Counted from the first letter of the stretch, positions 1 through 12,918 are shown. The stretch: DNA of 64,000 bases from Adiantum capillus-veneris (GCA_014529385.2 CM043970.1:66611496-66675495), one strand, 5' to 3'. Made by a program: numbers and translations. Notes: a model not told the origin generated them from the letters alone.

Positions 1-3000
1 TAGGCAGAGAGAGAGCGCATGAGCAACGCACACAGACAAAGCAGACGAGCAGCAAACACAGAGAAAGTGCTCATGGATCGCAAACAGTTGGAGTATGCAC
101 GCGCACAGAAGCAAACCCGACATCATACAAAACGCACGGGTGGAGAACATAGGATTGACGGTTCACGGACAGGATAAAGAAACAACATCGTATGCAACAC
201 TTTCCAGAAGGGTAGCATCACGCATAGCTTCTTCTCAGGAGACATTGCACACATCACGAATAGGGGAAAAAAAAGTATTGCTCTCTCTCTCAATATCTAT
301 CTTTCTCCAGATAGAGAGGATGGTTCTTTGTAACCATTTCTTGGACACAGACACTCTAGTCAAAAGATAGAGATACATAGTTTAAAAAGGACGGGGTCGA
401 GGGGCAGTGCCCCCGCGGGGCTAGGGGCAGCGCCCATAGATTTAAAAATAAAAACGTGAATTCCTGGTATAGAGTTAGGCATGTTTTGCATCTTTTCAAC
501 CATGATTTCTTTAATTTTGGCCGTGTGAATTGGTTAATGTTTTATACTGCTTTTGTTTTTATTTTTCCTATGATAAAACGTGGACTTGTAGCTTACGTGG
601 CATTGTAATAAACCCTATCAAGATTAGGCACAGAGAGAGCACACGAGAAACGCACATAGATAAAGCATACAAAGAGAAAACACAGAGAAAGCGCACGCGG
701 ATCGCACACAATTGGAGAATACGCGCACGTACAGGAGCAAACCTTGTATCGTACACAATGCACAAGTGGAGCGCACATGATTGATAGTTCACGCACAGGA
801 TAAAGAAACAGGATCGTACGCAATGCTCTTCAGAAGGGCAGCATCGGGCAAAGCTTCTTCTCAGGAGACATTGCACACCTGAGGAATAGGAAAAAAGCAG
901 GTATTTCTCTCTCTCTCAGTCTCTATCTATCTCCATATAGAGAACATAATTCTCTGTAACTCTTTGTTGCACACACACCCACTCTCAACAAAAGACAGAG
1001 ATACATAGTTTAAAAGGGGCGAGGTCGAGGGGCAGCGCCGCGGCGAGGCTAGGAACAGCGCCCATATATATATTTTTAACAAATGAATTCCTAGTATAGA
1101 GTTGTGCATGTTTTGCATATTTTCAACCATGATTTCTTTAATTTTAGCAGTGTGAATTGGTTAATGTTTTATAGTGCTTTTGTTTTTTGTAATCCTATGA
1201 TAAAACGTGGACTTGTAGCTTATGTGGGATTCCAATAAACCCTATCAAGATTAGGCACAAAAAGAGAGCGTACAAGCAACGCACACAGAGAAAGCAGACG
1301 AGCAACAAACATAGAGAAAGCAGACGAGCAACAAACATATGCGCAAATAGGAGCGAACCTGGCATCGTACACAACGCACAGGTGGAGCGCACACGATTAA
1401 CAGTTCACGCACAGGATGAAGTACAACATCGCAGGCAACCATTTCTAGAAGGGCAGCATCGGGCATAGCTTCTTCTCAGGAGACATTGCACACCTCACGA
1501 ATAGGGGAAAAATAGATATTTCTCTCTCTCTCACTCTCTGTCTTTCTCCATATAGAGAAGATGGTTTTCTATAACTCTTTCTTGAACACACACACTCTCG
1601 TCAAAAGACAGTGATACATAGTTTATAGCGGGCGGGGTCGAGGGGCAGCGCCGCCGCGGGGCTAAGGGTAGCGTCCATAGATTTTTTTTCTTAAAGTGAA
1701 TTCCTAGTAGAGAGTTACGCATGTTTTGCATCTTTTCAACCATGATTTCTTTAATTTTGGCCGTGTGAATTCGTTAATGTTTTGTACTACTTTTGTTCTT
1801 TTTTAATCCTATGATAAAATGTGGACTATGGCTTACGTGGCATTCTAATAAACCCTATCAATATTAGGCACAGAGAGAGCGCACGAGCAACGCATACAGA
1901 GAAAACAGACAAGGAGCAAACACAGAGAAAGCGCACGCAGATCGCACACAATTGGAGTATATGCGCGCACACAGGAGCAAACCCGGCATCGTATACAATG
2001 CACAAGTGGAGCGCACAGGATTGACACTTCACGCACAAGATAAAGAAATAACATCGTACGCAACGCTTTCCAGAAGGGCAGCATCGAGCAAAGCTTCTTC
2101 TCAGGAGACATTGCACACCTCACGAATAGGGGAAAAACAGGTATTTCTCTCTCTCTCACTCTCTATCTTTCTCCATATAGAGAAGATAATTCTTTATAAC
2201 TCTTTCTTGCGCACACACACATTTTTTTAAAATATAAATTCCTAGTATAGAGTTACACATGTTTTGCATCTTTTCAACCATGATTTCTTTAATTTTGGCC
2301 GTGTGAATTGGTTAATGTTTTATACTGCTTTTGTTTTTTTGAATCCTATGATAAAACGTGCACTTGTAGCTTCCGTGGCATTCTAGTAAACCCTATCAAG
2401 ATTAGGAAGAGAGAGAGCGCACGAGAAAAACACACAGAGAAAGCAGACGAGAAGCAAACACAGAGAAAGCGCAAGCTGATCCCACACAGTTGGAGTATAT
2501 GTGCGTGCACAGGAGCGAACCCGGCATCTTACACAATGCATGAGTGGAGCGCACATGATTGGTAGTTCACGCACAGAATAGAGAAACAGCATCGTACGCA
2601 ACGCTTTTGAGAAGGCAACATCGGTCATAGCTTCTTCTTAGGAGACATTGCATACCTCACGAATAGAGGAAAAACACAGATCTCTCTCTCTCTCTCTCTC
2701 TGTCTTTCTCCATATAGAGAAGATGGTTCTTTGTAACTCTTTCTTGCACACACACACACACTCTCGTCAAAAGACAGAGATACATAGTTTTAAAGGGGCC
2801 GGGTCAAGGGGCAGTGCTCCCGCGGGGCTAGGGGCAACGCCCATAGATTTGTTTTATTAAAGTGAATTCCTAGTATAGAGTTATGCATGTTTTGCATCTT
2901 TTCAACCATGATTTTTTTAATTTTGGCCGTGTGAATTGGTTAATGTTTTATATTGCTTTTGTTTTTTTTTAATCCTATGATAAAACATGGATTTGTAGCT

Positions 3001-6000
3001 AACGTGGCATTGTAATAAACACTATCAAGATTAGGCAAAGAGAGAGCGCACGAACAATGCACATAGAGAAAGCAGACGAACAGCAAACATAGAGAAAGTG
3101 CACGTGGATCACACACAGCTGGAGTATACGCGCGTGCACATGAGCGAACCCAGCATCGTACACAACGCAGAGGTGGAGCGCACAGGATTGACAGTTCACA
3201 CACGGGATAAAGAAAGAGCATCATATGAAACACTTTCCAAAAGGGCAGCATCTTGCATAGCTTCTTTTCACGAGACATTGCACACCTTACGACGAATAGG
3301 GAAAAAACAGGTATTTCTCTCTCTCTCGCACTCTCTGTCTTTCTCCATATAGATAAGATCGTTCTCGTAACTCTTTCTTGCGCACACACACTCTCGTCAA
3401 AAGAGAGAGATACATAGTTTTAAAGGGACCGGATAGAGGTGCAAGGCCCCCGCAGGGCTAGGGGCAGCGGCCATAGATTTTTTTTAAAAAAAATTGAATT
3501 CCAAGTATAGCGTTATGCATGTTTTCCATTTTTTCAACCATCATTTCTTTAATTTTGGCCATGTGAATTGGTTAATATTTTATACTACTTTTATTTATTT
3601 TTTAATCCTATGATAAAACGTGGACTTGTAGATTACGTGGCAGTCTAATAAACACTATCAAGATTAGGCACACAGAGAGTGCACAAGCAATGCACAGAGA
3701 GAAAGCAGAAGAGCAGCAAACATAGAGAAAGTGCACAGGAGAAAACTCGGCATTGTACACAACATATAGGTGAAGCGCGCAAGATTGACAGTTCACGTGC
3801 ATGATAAAGAATTAGCATCGTATGCAATGATTTCAAGAAGGGCAGCATCGAGGATAGCTTCTTCTCAGGAGACATTGCACACCTCACGAATAGGGGAAAA
3901 AGAGGTATTTGTCTCTCTCTCACTCTCTATCTTTCTCGATATAGAGAAGATGGTTCTCTGTAACTCTTTCTTGCACACACACACACACTCTCGTCAAAAG
4001 ACAGAGATACATAGTTTAAAAGGGGCGGGGTCAAGGGGCAGCACCCCGTGGGGCAAGGGGCAGCGCCTGTAGATTTTTAAAAAAAAAAGTGAATTCCTAG
4101 TATAGAGTTACGCATGTTTTGCATCTTTTCAACCATGATTTCTTTAATTTTGGCCGTGTAAATTGGTTAATGTTTTATACTGCTATTGTTTTTTTTAATC
4201 CTATGACAAAACGTGGACTTGTAGCTTACGTGGCATTCTAATAAACTCTATCAAGATGAGGCACAGAGAGAGAGTGCACGAGCAACGCACACAGAGAAAG
4301 AAAACGAGTAGCAAACACAGAGAAAGCGCACGTGGATCACACACCGTTGGAGTTTAGGCGCGCACAGAAGGGAACCCCGCATCGTACAGAACGCATAGGT
4401 GGAGCGCACATGATTGACAGTTCATGCACAGGATAAAGAAAAAGCATCGTACTCAACGCTTTCCAGAAGGGCAACATCGGGCATAGCTTCTTCTCAGGAG
4501 ACATTGCACACCTTACGAGTAGGGGAAAAACAGGCATTTCTCTCTCTCTCACTCTTTGTCTTTCTCCATATAGAGAAGATGGTTCTTTGTAACTCTTTCT
4601 TGCACACACACACACACTCGTCAAAGGACAGACATAAATAGTTTAAAAGGGACGCGGTCCAAGGGCAGTGCCCCCGTGGGGCTAGGGGCAGTGCACATAG
4701 ATTTGTTTTTTAAAAGTGAATTCCTAGTATAGAGTTATGCATGTTTTGCATCTTTTCAACCATGATTTCTTTAATTTTGGCCGTGTGAATTGGTTAATGT
4801 TTTATGCTACTTTTGTTTTTTTTTAATCTTATGATAAAATGTGGACTTGTAGCTTATGTGGCATTCTAATAAACATTATCAAGATTAGGAACACAGAGAG
4901 CGCACGAGCAATGCCAAAGAGAAAGAAGACGAGCGACAAACATAAAGAAAGCGTACACGGATCGCACACAGTTCGAGTATACGCACGCGCACAGGAGCAG
5001 ACCCACCATCGTACACAACGGATAGGTGGAGCGCACATGATTGACAGTTCACGCACATGATAAAGAAACAGCATCGTATGCAACGCTTTCCAGAAGGGCA
5101 GCATCGGGCATAGCTTCTTCTCAGGAGACATTGCACACGTCACGAGTAGGGGATAAGCAGGTATTTCTCTCTCTCACTCTCACTCTTTGTCTTTCTCCAT
5201 ATAGAGAAGATGGTTCTTTGTAACTCTTTCTTGCTTACACACACACTCTCCTCAAAAGATAGAGATACATAGTTTAAAAGGGACGCGGTTCAGGGCAAGC
5301 GGCCACGCGGGGCTAGGGGCAGCGCCCATAGTTTTTTTTTGTAAAGTGAATTGCTAGTATAGAGTTGTGCTTTTTTTGCATCTTTTTCGATCATGATTTC
5401 TTTAATTTTGGCCGTGTAAATTGGTTAATGTTCTATATTGCTTTTGTTTTTTTTAATCCTATGACAAAACGTGGACTTGTAGCTTACGTGGCATTCTAAT
5501 AAACCCTGTCAAGATGAGGCACAGAGAGAGCGCACGAGCAACGCACACAAAGAAAGTAGACGAGCAGCAAACACAGACAAAGCGCACGTGGTTCGCACAC
5601 AGTTGGAGTATAGGCGTGCACAGGAGCGAACCCCGCATCGTACACAACGCACAGGTGGAGCGCATATGATTGAAAGTTCATCCACAGGATAAAGAAACAG
5701 CATCGTACGCAATGCTTTCCAGAAGGGCAGCATCGGGCATAGCTTCTTCTCTGGAGACATTGCACACCTTACGAATAGGGGAAAAACAGGCATATCTCTC
5801 TCTCTCACTCTTTGTCTTTCTCCATATAGAGAAGATGGTTCTTTGTAACTCTTTCTTGCACACACACACACTCGTCAAAGGACAGAGATACATAGTTTAA
5901 AAGGGACGCAGTCGAGGGGCAGCGCCCATAGATTTGTTTTTTAAAAGTGAATTTCTAGTATAGACTTATGCATGTTTTGCATCTTTTCAACCATGATTTC

Positions 6001-9000
6001 TTTTATTTTGGCCGCGTGAATTGGTTAATGGTTTATACTTATACTTCCTTTGTTTTTTTTTAATCCTATGATAGAACGTGGACTTGTAGCTTACGTGGCA
6101 TTCTAATAAACACTATCAACATTAGGAACAGAGAGAGCCCACGAGCAATGCACACAGAGAAGGAAGACGAGCAACAAACATAGAGAAAGCGTACGTGGAT
6201 CGCACATAGTTCGAGTATACGCACGCGCACACGAGCGAACCCACCATTGTACACAACGCACAAGTGGAGTGCACATAATTGACAGCTCATGCACATGATA
6301 AAGAAACAACATCGTACGCAACGCTTTCCAGAAGGGCAACATCGGGCATAGCTTCTTCTCAGGAGGCATTGCACACCGCACGAATAGGGGGAAAAACAGG
6401 CATTTCTCTCTCTCTCACTCTTTGTCTTTCTCTATATAGAGAAGATGGTTCTTTGTAACTCTTTCTTGCACACACACACACTCTCGTCAAAGGACAGAGA
6501 TACATAGTTTAAAAGGCACGCAGTCCAGGGGCAGCGCCTATAGATTTGTTTTTTAAAAGTGAATTCCTAGTATAGAGTTATGCATGTTTTGCATCTTTTC
6601 AACCATGATTTCTTTAATTTTGGCCGTGTGAATTGGTTAATGTTTTATACTGCTTTTGTTTTTTTCTTATCGTATGATAAAACGTGGACTTGTAGCTTAC
6701 GTGGCATCCTAATAAACACTATCAAGATTAGGCACAGAGAGAGTGCACGAGCAATGCACACAGAGAAAGCAGACGAGCAGCAAACATAGAGAAAGTGTAA
6801 GAGTGTCGCACACAATTCGAGTATAAGCACGCGCACATGAGCGAACCCACCATCGTACACAACGTACAGGTGGAGTGCATAGGATTGATAGTTCATGCAC
6901 AGGATAAAGAAACAGCATCGTATGCAACGCTTTCTAGAAGGGCACCATCGAGCATAGCTTCCTCTCAAGAGACATTGCACACCTCAGGAATAGGGAAAAA
7001 AGGTATTTCTCTCTCTGTCACTATCTGTCTTTCTCCATATAGAGAAGATGGTTCTTTGTAACTCTTTCTTGCACACACACACACACTCTCCTCAAAAGAC
7101 AGAGATACATAGTTTAAAAGGGACGCGGTGCAGGGGTAGCGCCCCCGCGGGGCTAGGGGCATCGCCCATAGATTTTTTTTTAAAAAGTGAATTGCTAGTA
7201 TAGATTTGTGCATGTTTTGCATCTTTTGAATCATGATTTCTTTAATTTTAGCAGTGTGAATTGTTTAATATTTTACACTGCTTTTGTTTTTTTTAATTCT
7301 ATGATAAAATTTGGACCTGTAGCTTACATGGGATTCTAATAAACCCTATCAAGATTAGGCATAGAGAGAGAGGCACGAGCCACACACACAGAGCAAGAAG
7401 ACGAGCAGCAAACACAGAGAAAGCGCACCCGGATCGCACACAGTTGGAGTATACGTGCGTATAGGAGTGAACCCGGCATCGTACACAACGCAAGTGGTGA
7501 GCGCACAGGATTGACAGTTCACACAGAGGATAAAGAAACAGCATCGTAGGCAACGATTTTGAGAAGGTCATCATCGGGCATAGCTTCTTCTTAGGAGACA
7601 TTGTACACCTCACAAATAGGGGAAAAACGGGTATTTCTCTCTCTCTCACTCTATGTATTTCTCCATATTGAGAAGATGGTTCTCTGTAACTCTTTCTTGC
7701 ACACACACACTCTCGTCAAACGACAAAGATACATAGTTTAAAAGGGGTGGGATCCAGGGGCAGCGCCCCCGCGGGGCTAAGGGTAGCATCCATAGATTTT
7801 TTTCTTCAAGTGAATTCCTAGTATAAAATTAGGCATGTTTTGCATCTTTTCAACCACGATTTCTTTAATTTTGGCCGTGTGAATTGGTTATTGTTTTATA
7901 CTGCTTTTGTTTTTTTTAATCCTATGATAAAATGTGGACTTGTAGCTTACTTGGCATTCTAATAAACCCTATCAAGATGAGGCACAGAGAGAGCACACGA
8001 GCAACACACAGAGAGAAAGCAGACGAGCACCAAACATAGAGAAAGCGCATGCGGAACGCACACAGTTGGAGTATACGTGCGCATAGGAGTGAATCCGGCA
8101 ATGTACACAACGCACAGGTAGAGCACACGGGATTGACAGTTCAGGCACAGGATAAAGAATTAGCATCATACACAACGCTCTCCAGAAGGGCACTATGGAG
8201 CATAGCTTCTTCTCAAGAGACATTGTACACCTCACAAATAGGGGAAAAACGGGTATTTCTCTCTCTCTCACTCTATGTATTTCTCCATATTGAGAAGATG
8301 GTTCTCTGTAACTCTTTCTTGCACACACACACTCTCGTCAAACGACAAAGATACATAGTTTAAAAGGGGTGGGATCGAGGGGCAGCGCCCATAGATTTTT
8401 TGTTTGTTAAAGTGAATTTCTAGTATAGAGTTACGAATGTTTTGCATCTTTTCAACCATGATTTCTTTAATTTTGGCCGTGTGAATTGGTTAATGTTTTA
8501 TACTAGTTTTGTTTTTTTTTTAATCCTATGATAAAACGTGGACTTGTAGCTTATGTGGCATTCTAATAAACCCTATCAAGATTAGGCACAAAGAGAGTGC
8601 ACGGGCAACGCACACAGAGAAACCACGCGAGCAACAAACACAGAGAAAGCAAACGTGGATCACACACAGTTGGAGTATACGCATGCGCACACGAGCGAAC
8701 CTGGAATCATACACAATGCATAGATGGAGCGCACAGGATTGACAGTTCACACACAGGATAAAGAAACAGCATCGTACGCAACACTTTCCAGAAGGGCAAC
8801 ATCGGGCATAGCTTCTTCTCAGGGGACATTGCACACCTCACCAATAGGGGAAAAACAGGTATTTCTCTCTCTCACACTCTCTGTCTTTCTCCATATAGAG
8901 AAGATGGTTCTCTGGAACTCTTTCTTGCACACACACTCTCTTGAGAAGATAGAGATACATAGTTTAAAAGGGGCGAGGGGCAGCGCCCCCGCGGGGCTAG

Positions 9001-9046
9001 GGTTAGCGCCCATAGGTTTTTTTTTGCAAGTGAATTCCTAGTATAG
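1..9046. repeat. Tandem array, ~600-630 bp unit, about 14 copies
   Basis: A long unit recurs head to tail. The landmark 'ttggccgtgtgaattggtta' (or a close variant) appears near 511, 1138, 1748, 2288, 2917, 3548, 4141, 4770, 5399, 6001, 6612, 7239, 7862 and 8464, giving a usual spacing of 593-631 bp and one short unit of 540 bp. Each unit has the same order: CA/GA-rich stretch, 'cagaagggcagcatcgggca', a CT-rich stretch, 'ccatatagagaagatggttc', a (CA)n run, a GC-rich block, then an AT-rich stretch ending with 'gataaaacgtggacttgtag'. The array begins before the window and is cut at 9,046 by retrotransposon sequence. Minus-strand frames of 70-120 codons recur in every unit, but two frames are open at once and the composition is low-complexity, so I do not call them genes. 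Confidence 0.93.
381..441. other. GC-rich block of the 620-bp unit (first full example)
   Basis: Each complete unit contains a GC-rich block in otherwise AT-rich DNA: a 'ggggcagcgccc'-type 12-mer, then 'ccgcggggcta', then the 12-mer again. The 12-mer can pair with itself (gggc/gccc), so the block can fold and is also a short direct repeat. Equivalent blocks lie near 1,026, 1,635, 2,795, 3,425, 4,025, 4,655, 7,130, 7,755, 8,970 and 33,750. Shortened forms with a single 12-mer are near 5,910, 6,525, 8,380, 33,180, 35,050 and 35,605. No function is evident. Confidence 0.7.
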
Positions 9047-9049
9047 AAG

Positions 9050-10055
9050 AATAGTATCTTCGTCATTTAGGATGTGAAGGGTATTTGCAACATATCTTTT
9101 TAGCAAGCTGACATGAAAAACATTGTGCACATGCAAGTGAGGGGGTAAAGCGAGTTCGTAAAATTGGTCCCCTATCCTTCTCAAAATCTCAAAGGGTCCA
9201 CAATATCTATATGATAACTTCTTTTAGTTTCCCAATCTGAGTGAACTTCTCTTTGGCTTGACCCTAAGGCTAACTCTATCTCCTGACTTAAAAATCCGGG
9301 GTGATCTATGTAAATCAGCATAACCCTTTTGCCTGTCACTTGCTCTCTTAAGGTTCTCCCTTATTATTTTGATTTGACAATCCATTTCTTAAAGTGTATT
9401 CTTTGCTGCAGGTACTAGGAGACATGGGTCGGCCATTCTGAGCGGAATGATACAGTCTTGTCCATAAAGAGCTTTGAATGGTGACATTCCTAGCTAGGCT
9501 TCTATGGTAGGAAGAATTATAAGAAAATTCCACTAAGGGTAAAAACATGATCCAATGATGAGGTTGTTGGCTGCAGTATGATCTCAACATATCTTCTATG
9601 ACTTGATTAAATCTTTTAGTTTGTCCATCTGTCTCTGGATGATAGGCTGAACTTAAGTTTAATTGAGTGCCTAAGGATTGGAACATGGCCTTCCAAAACT
9701 TAGAGGTATACTTGGCATCACGATCACTGATTATCCTAGCAGGTATTCCATATAATCTGACAATTTCTTTACAAAAAATTGAGCAATATCTGCTGCAGAG
9801 GCAATGGTTTTGACTGGGACAAGGTGAGCTATTTTGGTGAGTTTATCCACCACCACAAAAATTGAATCAAAATTTCCAGCAGTCTTGAATAACCCTGTTA
9901 CAAAATCCATACTGATGCACTCCCACTTCATTGTAGGTATATCCAATGGTTGTAGCTTTCCAGGAATCTTATCTCTTTTAGCCTTCACCTTTTGGCATAC
10001 CAAACACTTCTTAACATACTCTAAGGTATCCTTTTACATCTTAGGCCAGTAGAAA
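9050..10055 (-). pseudogene. Integrase part of gypsy pol (broken)
   Basis: This is the retroviral-type integrase that inserts element cDNA into chromosomal DNA. Visible parts on the minus strand are MDFVTGL (first catalytic Asp) near 9,910, ISDRDAKYTSKFW (second Asp) near 9,710, and AYHPETDGQTKRFNQ near 9,630, where the family has the catalytic Glu of the D,D(35)E triad. Here that residue is Lys (TKR in place of TER), so the protein could not be catalytic even if the frame were intact. The C-terminal segment with HNVFHVSLLK lies near 9,085. At least two frameshifts (around 9,740-9,770 and 9,500-9,510) and a nonsense codon near 9,230 break the frame. It follows RNase H directly, as expected in Ty3/gypsy. 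Confidence 0.85.
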
Positions 10056-10057
10056 TT

Positions 10058-11918
10058 CTATTTAAGAGAGGCAAACATTTTGTGATAACCTGGGTGAGCT
10101 GCAAGGGGAGTTTCATGAGCTTCCTTTAGAATTTGCATCCTTGAGCTTGTAGGTATGCACAATCGATTCTTGAAGAATAAGAGTCCATCTTGAATAGAGT
10201 AGCCTTCCAGATATCTTTTCTGAAATTGAGCTTGGATTTCTTGGATCAACGGACCAAAGTGCTCATCAGTATGGAGGGCGTTTTGAACTTCTTCGGGTAG
10301 AGTTGAATGGAATAGTGTAATGGCAAGGGCCACTACTCGTCGACTTAGAGCATCAACAGCTTGATTTTCCTTTCCTGGTCTAAATTTGATCTCAAAAGTG
10401 AACTCTTGTAGGAATTCAACCCATCGCCTTTGTCGCATATTGAGATCTGGCTGGGTGAAAATCCACTTGAAACCTTTGTGGTCAGTAACAAGTTCAAACA
10501 TCTGACCTAGAAGATAGTGTCTCCACTTTCTGAGCGCATGAACCACAGCCAGTAGCTCGAGGTCATGGGTGGGATAATTCTTCTCATGAACCCTGAGCTG
10601 TCGTGATTCATAAGCTATGGGATGGCCTTCCTGCTGTAGGATTCCACCTATATCTTGTATGCAAGCATCCACTATCACCTCAAAGGTTTTTTGCAAATTT
10701 GGAAGTTTGAGAACAGGTTCACTGGCCAAAATCTCCTTTGTTGAAGGCTTTATCCCTCTTGTCTGACTAGATAAAGGGTTCCTCCTTCTTAGTGAGTTCA
10801 GTGAGAGGGCCTGTGATGAGGGCATAGTTTTTAATAAATACTCTACACCATCCTGTGAGGCCAAGAAATCCCCGTACTTCTGAAACAGTCTTGGGAATGG
10901 GCCATTGAACTACAGCTTCCACCTTAGCTGGGTCGGGAGAAAGAACATCCTTTGAAACTATGTATCCCAAATAGGCAACCTTCTCTACAAAGAAAGAGCA
11001 TTTGCTACGCTTGGCATAGAGTTGGGCTTTTCTGAGAATCTCCAACACATGGCGTACATGTCGTTCATGATCTTCTCTAGTGTTTAAATATATAAGGATG
11101 TCATCAAAGAAGACTAGAACAAAATCATCTAACTCTGTCCTGGAGAGGTCGGTCATGAGACGGTTAAATGTGGCAGGGGCATTAGTTAGGCCAAAAGGCA
11201 TGACAGTGAACTCATAATGCCCAAACCTTGTGTTAAAAGCTGTTTTTGGAATATCCTCCCTTTTTATCCCAACTTGGTAATAGCCTGACCTGAGATCAAT
11301 CTTGGTGAAAAATTTGGAACCACTGAGTCGATCAAGGAGCTCATCTATGCGAGGCAAGGGATACTTGTTCTTGACAGTGCACTAATTTAGGACTCGAAAA
11401 TCTATGCAAAGTCTGAACGTTCCATCTTTCTTCTTTTGGAAGTGTACAGGAGCACCCCAGGGAGAGACATTGGGTTTGATGAAACCTTGTTCCAAAAGCT
11501 GAGTCAACTGATTCTTCAGCTCTATGGATTAAGAAGGTGACATCTTGTAGGGATTCCTTGCTATTGGTTGGGCACCAGGAATGAGCTCGATCTCGTGTAC
11601 TAATTCCCTAGGTGGTGGAAGAGTTGTCAATTCCTCTCGAAAAATATATTGATATTCATTTAGCCATTCAGGCTCTGATTCTTTTGATTTGGTCTCTGGT
11701 TTATTGAGACTTATAACAAAAATTGACAATCCTTTCTTTAACCCCTTAACCAAACGACTTGCTTTGACCACTTTTAGGGGAGCTTTCCCTGTTCTGTCAT
11801 GCACTAAGACTTGTTCACCCATTAAGTTTGAAAAAGAGATACTTCCTTCGCTGCAATGGATGTTGTCTTTATCTTTTCTCAGCCAATTCATCCCTAGGAT
11901 TCCTTTAAATCGGCCCAT
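10058..11918 (-). pseudogene. Protease tail, reverse transcriptase and RNase H of gypsy pol (broken)
   Basis: This part copies element RNA into DNA and removes the RNA strand. The frame from 11,918 to 10,767 is continuous except for two nonsense codons (11,529-11,531, and a TAG at 11,382-11,384 inside DFRVLN-TVKNKYPLPRIDELL). Motifs in order are ILGMNWL, which follows the protease domain; the NPYKMSP linker; KIDLRSGYYQV; MPFGLTNAPATFNRLM; the catalytic FFDDILIY box (YxDD family box with Phe); and YLGYIVS. A frameshift near 10,750-10,860 leads to RNase H, with PIAYESRQL, NYPTHDLELLAVVHAL, TDHKGFKWI and AVDALSRR. The segment then runs to the integrase zinc-binding region. Order and motifs identify Ty3/gypsy with high confidence. 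Confidence 0.92.
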
Positions 11919-12204
11919 CTTTAGGATTCTAAATCTTTATAAAAAAAAAAACTTTTCTATTATGCCAAAAACTTTTACATCTTGGGAAAATAATTAATGA
12001 TAAAGGCTTGTACTTCTTTAGAAATTTCTAGACATCAAGTTCTTCCATTTCTTGCTTGGATGGTATGGACTTTAAAGCCCTAAGGTTGTAAGTCACAGAA
12101 AATACAAGTCTGTGGACTCGAGAAGAAAGTGACTTGCGAGCATATATAGCCTCACCAACTTGTTTCCAAGGGCTATGTGTAAATGGTCCACTAAGTGCTT
12201 CTCT

Positions 12205-12579
12205 TTATCGTGGGTAGATAAACATCTTATCATGAGGGAGATTGTTTATTACTAGAAGAAGCTTGCTTTCATATTCTATGGCATGAGAACTAATAATACA
12301 ATAGTGATCGGTACCTAGTCCCAATTTCTCCCTCATCATGGCCAGGCTAAGATTATTTAGAAGGTGTTCATGGCCCCAAAGAGTTACTTCAGTTATGTTG
12401 CATTGGGTCTTCCACATTTGTTGAGCTCCGGCTGTCCCTTTGGCAGGAGAAAGAAGGTGAACAAAGTGTTCTAACATGGCCTCCTTTTGTTCCATAGTTG
12501 CTTCTTCCATTTGCTTTTGGACAATTCCAAGTACTTCCTCTTCTTGAGAGGTCCACGTCATCTGAAAATTTTCATGCAA
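12205..12579 (-). pseudogene. 5'-proximal gag-like remnant of the outer gypsy element
   Basis: An open frame of 124 codons starts about 80 bases inside the primer binding site at 12,661-12,672, where gag would begin. It is rich in Glu, Gln, Met and His and shows no zinc knuckle or recognisable domain. Gag of this lineage is usually two to three times longer and is followed by protease. Here the frame ends and only the protease tail follows, after about 290 bases without a usable frame. I infer an internal deletion removing gag C-terminus and protease. It could instead be a chance open frame in the leader. Confidence 0.4.
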
Positions 12580-12660
12580 TTTGAGAAGTTATTTTTCATT
12601 ATCTCACTCTTTTCTACAAGATTCAATTAAGCCCTTTATCTATCCAAGGATAGAAACCGC

Positions 12661-12672
12661 GCTTTGATACCA
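12661..12672 (-). other. Primer binding site, Met-tRNA type, of the outer gypsy element
   Basis: On the minus strand this reads TGGTATCAAAGC, one base different from the TGGTATCAGAGC complement of the plant initiator Met-tRNA 3' end used by many plant LTR elements. It lies two bases inside an LTR-like end (...CTCACA), which places the 5' LTR to its right and agrees with pol on the minus strand. Confidence 0.8.
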
Positions 12673-12674
12673 CT

Positions 12675-12913
12675 TGTGAGGGCCATGATTGGGGACCACC
12701 GACTGTACCATCTCCACATGGATACACCGTGATCTTTGACATCCCTCCCACTTGAGATCGACACCAAGACAGGACTCCTCCTGCTCTTTGATGCCAACTC
12801 AAGGGGGTGGTAACATTCAATTTCACTCATATGGATCCCTTAGCCCCGAAGAACCTTGCTTATCGATCAATCTTACCAATCAAAGTCATCAGACTAACGT
12901 GGAACTCAACCTC
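12675..12913 (-). mobile_element. 5' LTR fragment of the outer gypsy element
   Basis: In plus orientation the LTR begins TGTGAGGG at 12,675, next to the primer binding site. It is interrupted after 239 bases by the inner element and its CCAGG target duplication. The remainder should resume at 18,247. The outer limit of this LTR and any second LTR copy are not found in the window, so its full length is unknown. Confidence 0.65.
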
Positions 12914-12918
12914 CCAGG

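Larger units (their letters stand above)
9047..12913 (-). mobile_element. Ty3/gypsy chromovirus-type element, truncated and decayed (outer element)
   Basis: Reading leftward on the minus strand, the order is LTR fragment (12,675-12,913), primer binding site (12,661-12,672), short gag-like remnant, protease-RT linker, reverse transcriptase, RNase H and integrase. This is the Ty3/gypsy order, with RT before integrase. The 3' end stops abruptly against a 620-bp repeat unit at about 9,046, inside the segment that follows the HNVFHVSLLK motif of integrase, so the end of integrase and the 3' LTR are missing. Most of gag and the protease core are also missing, between about 11,930 and 12,200. Its 5' LTR is interrupted by the inner element whose target duplication is at 12,914-12,918 and 18,242-18,246, so the rest of this LTR should continue from 18,247. 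Confidence 0.85.

Noticed and set aside
384-441. GC-rich hairpin as a transcription terminator or rRNA-derived segment
   Set aside because: Bacterial-type terminators do not apply here, and the sequence does not resemble rRNA; it is simply a block of the repeat unit.
568-8834. Dozens of minus-strand frames of 60-135 codons rich in Cys, Leu, Arg and Val across the 620-bp array
   Set aside because: Two frames are open at once in each unit and lengths vary with local indels. They follow from the (CA)n/(GA)n-rich composition, and no frame is consistently conserved at its ends.
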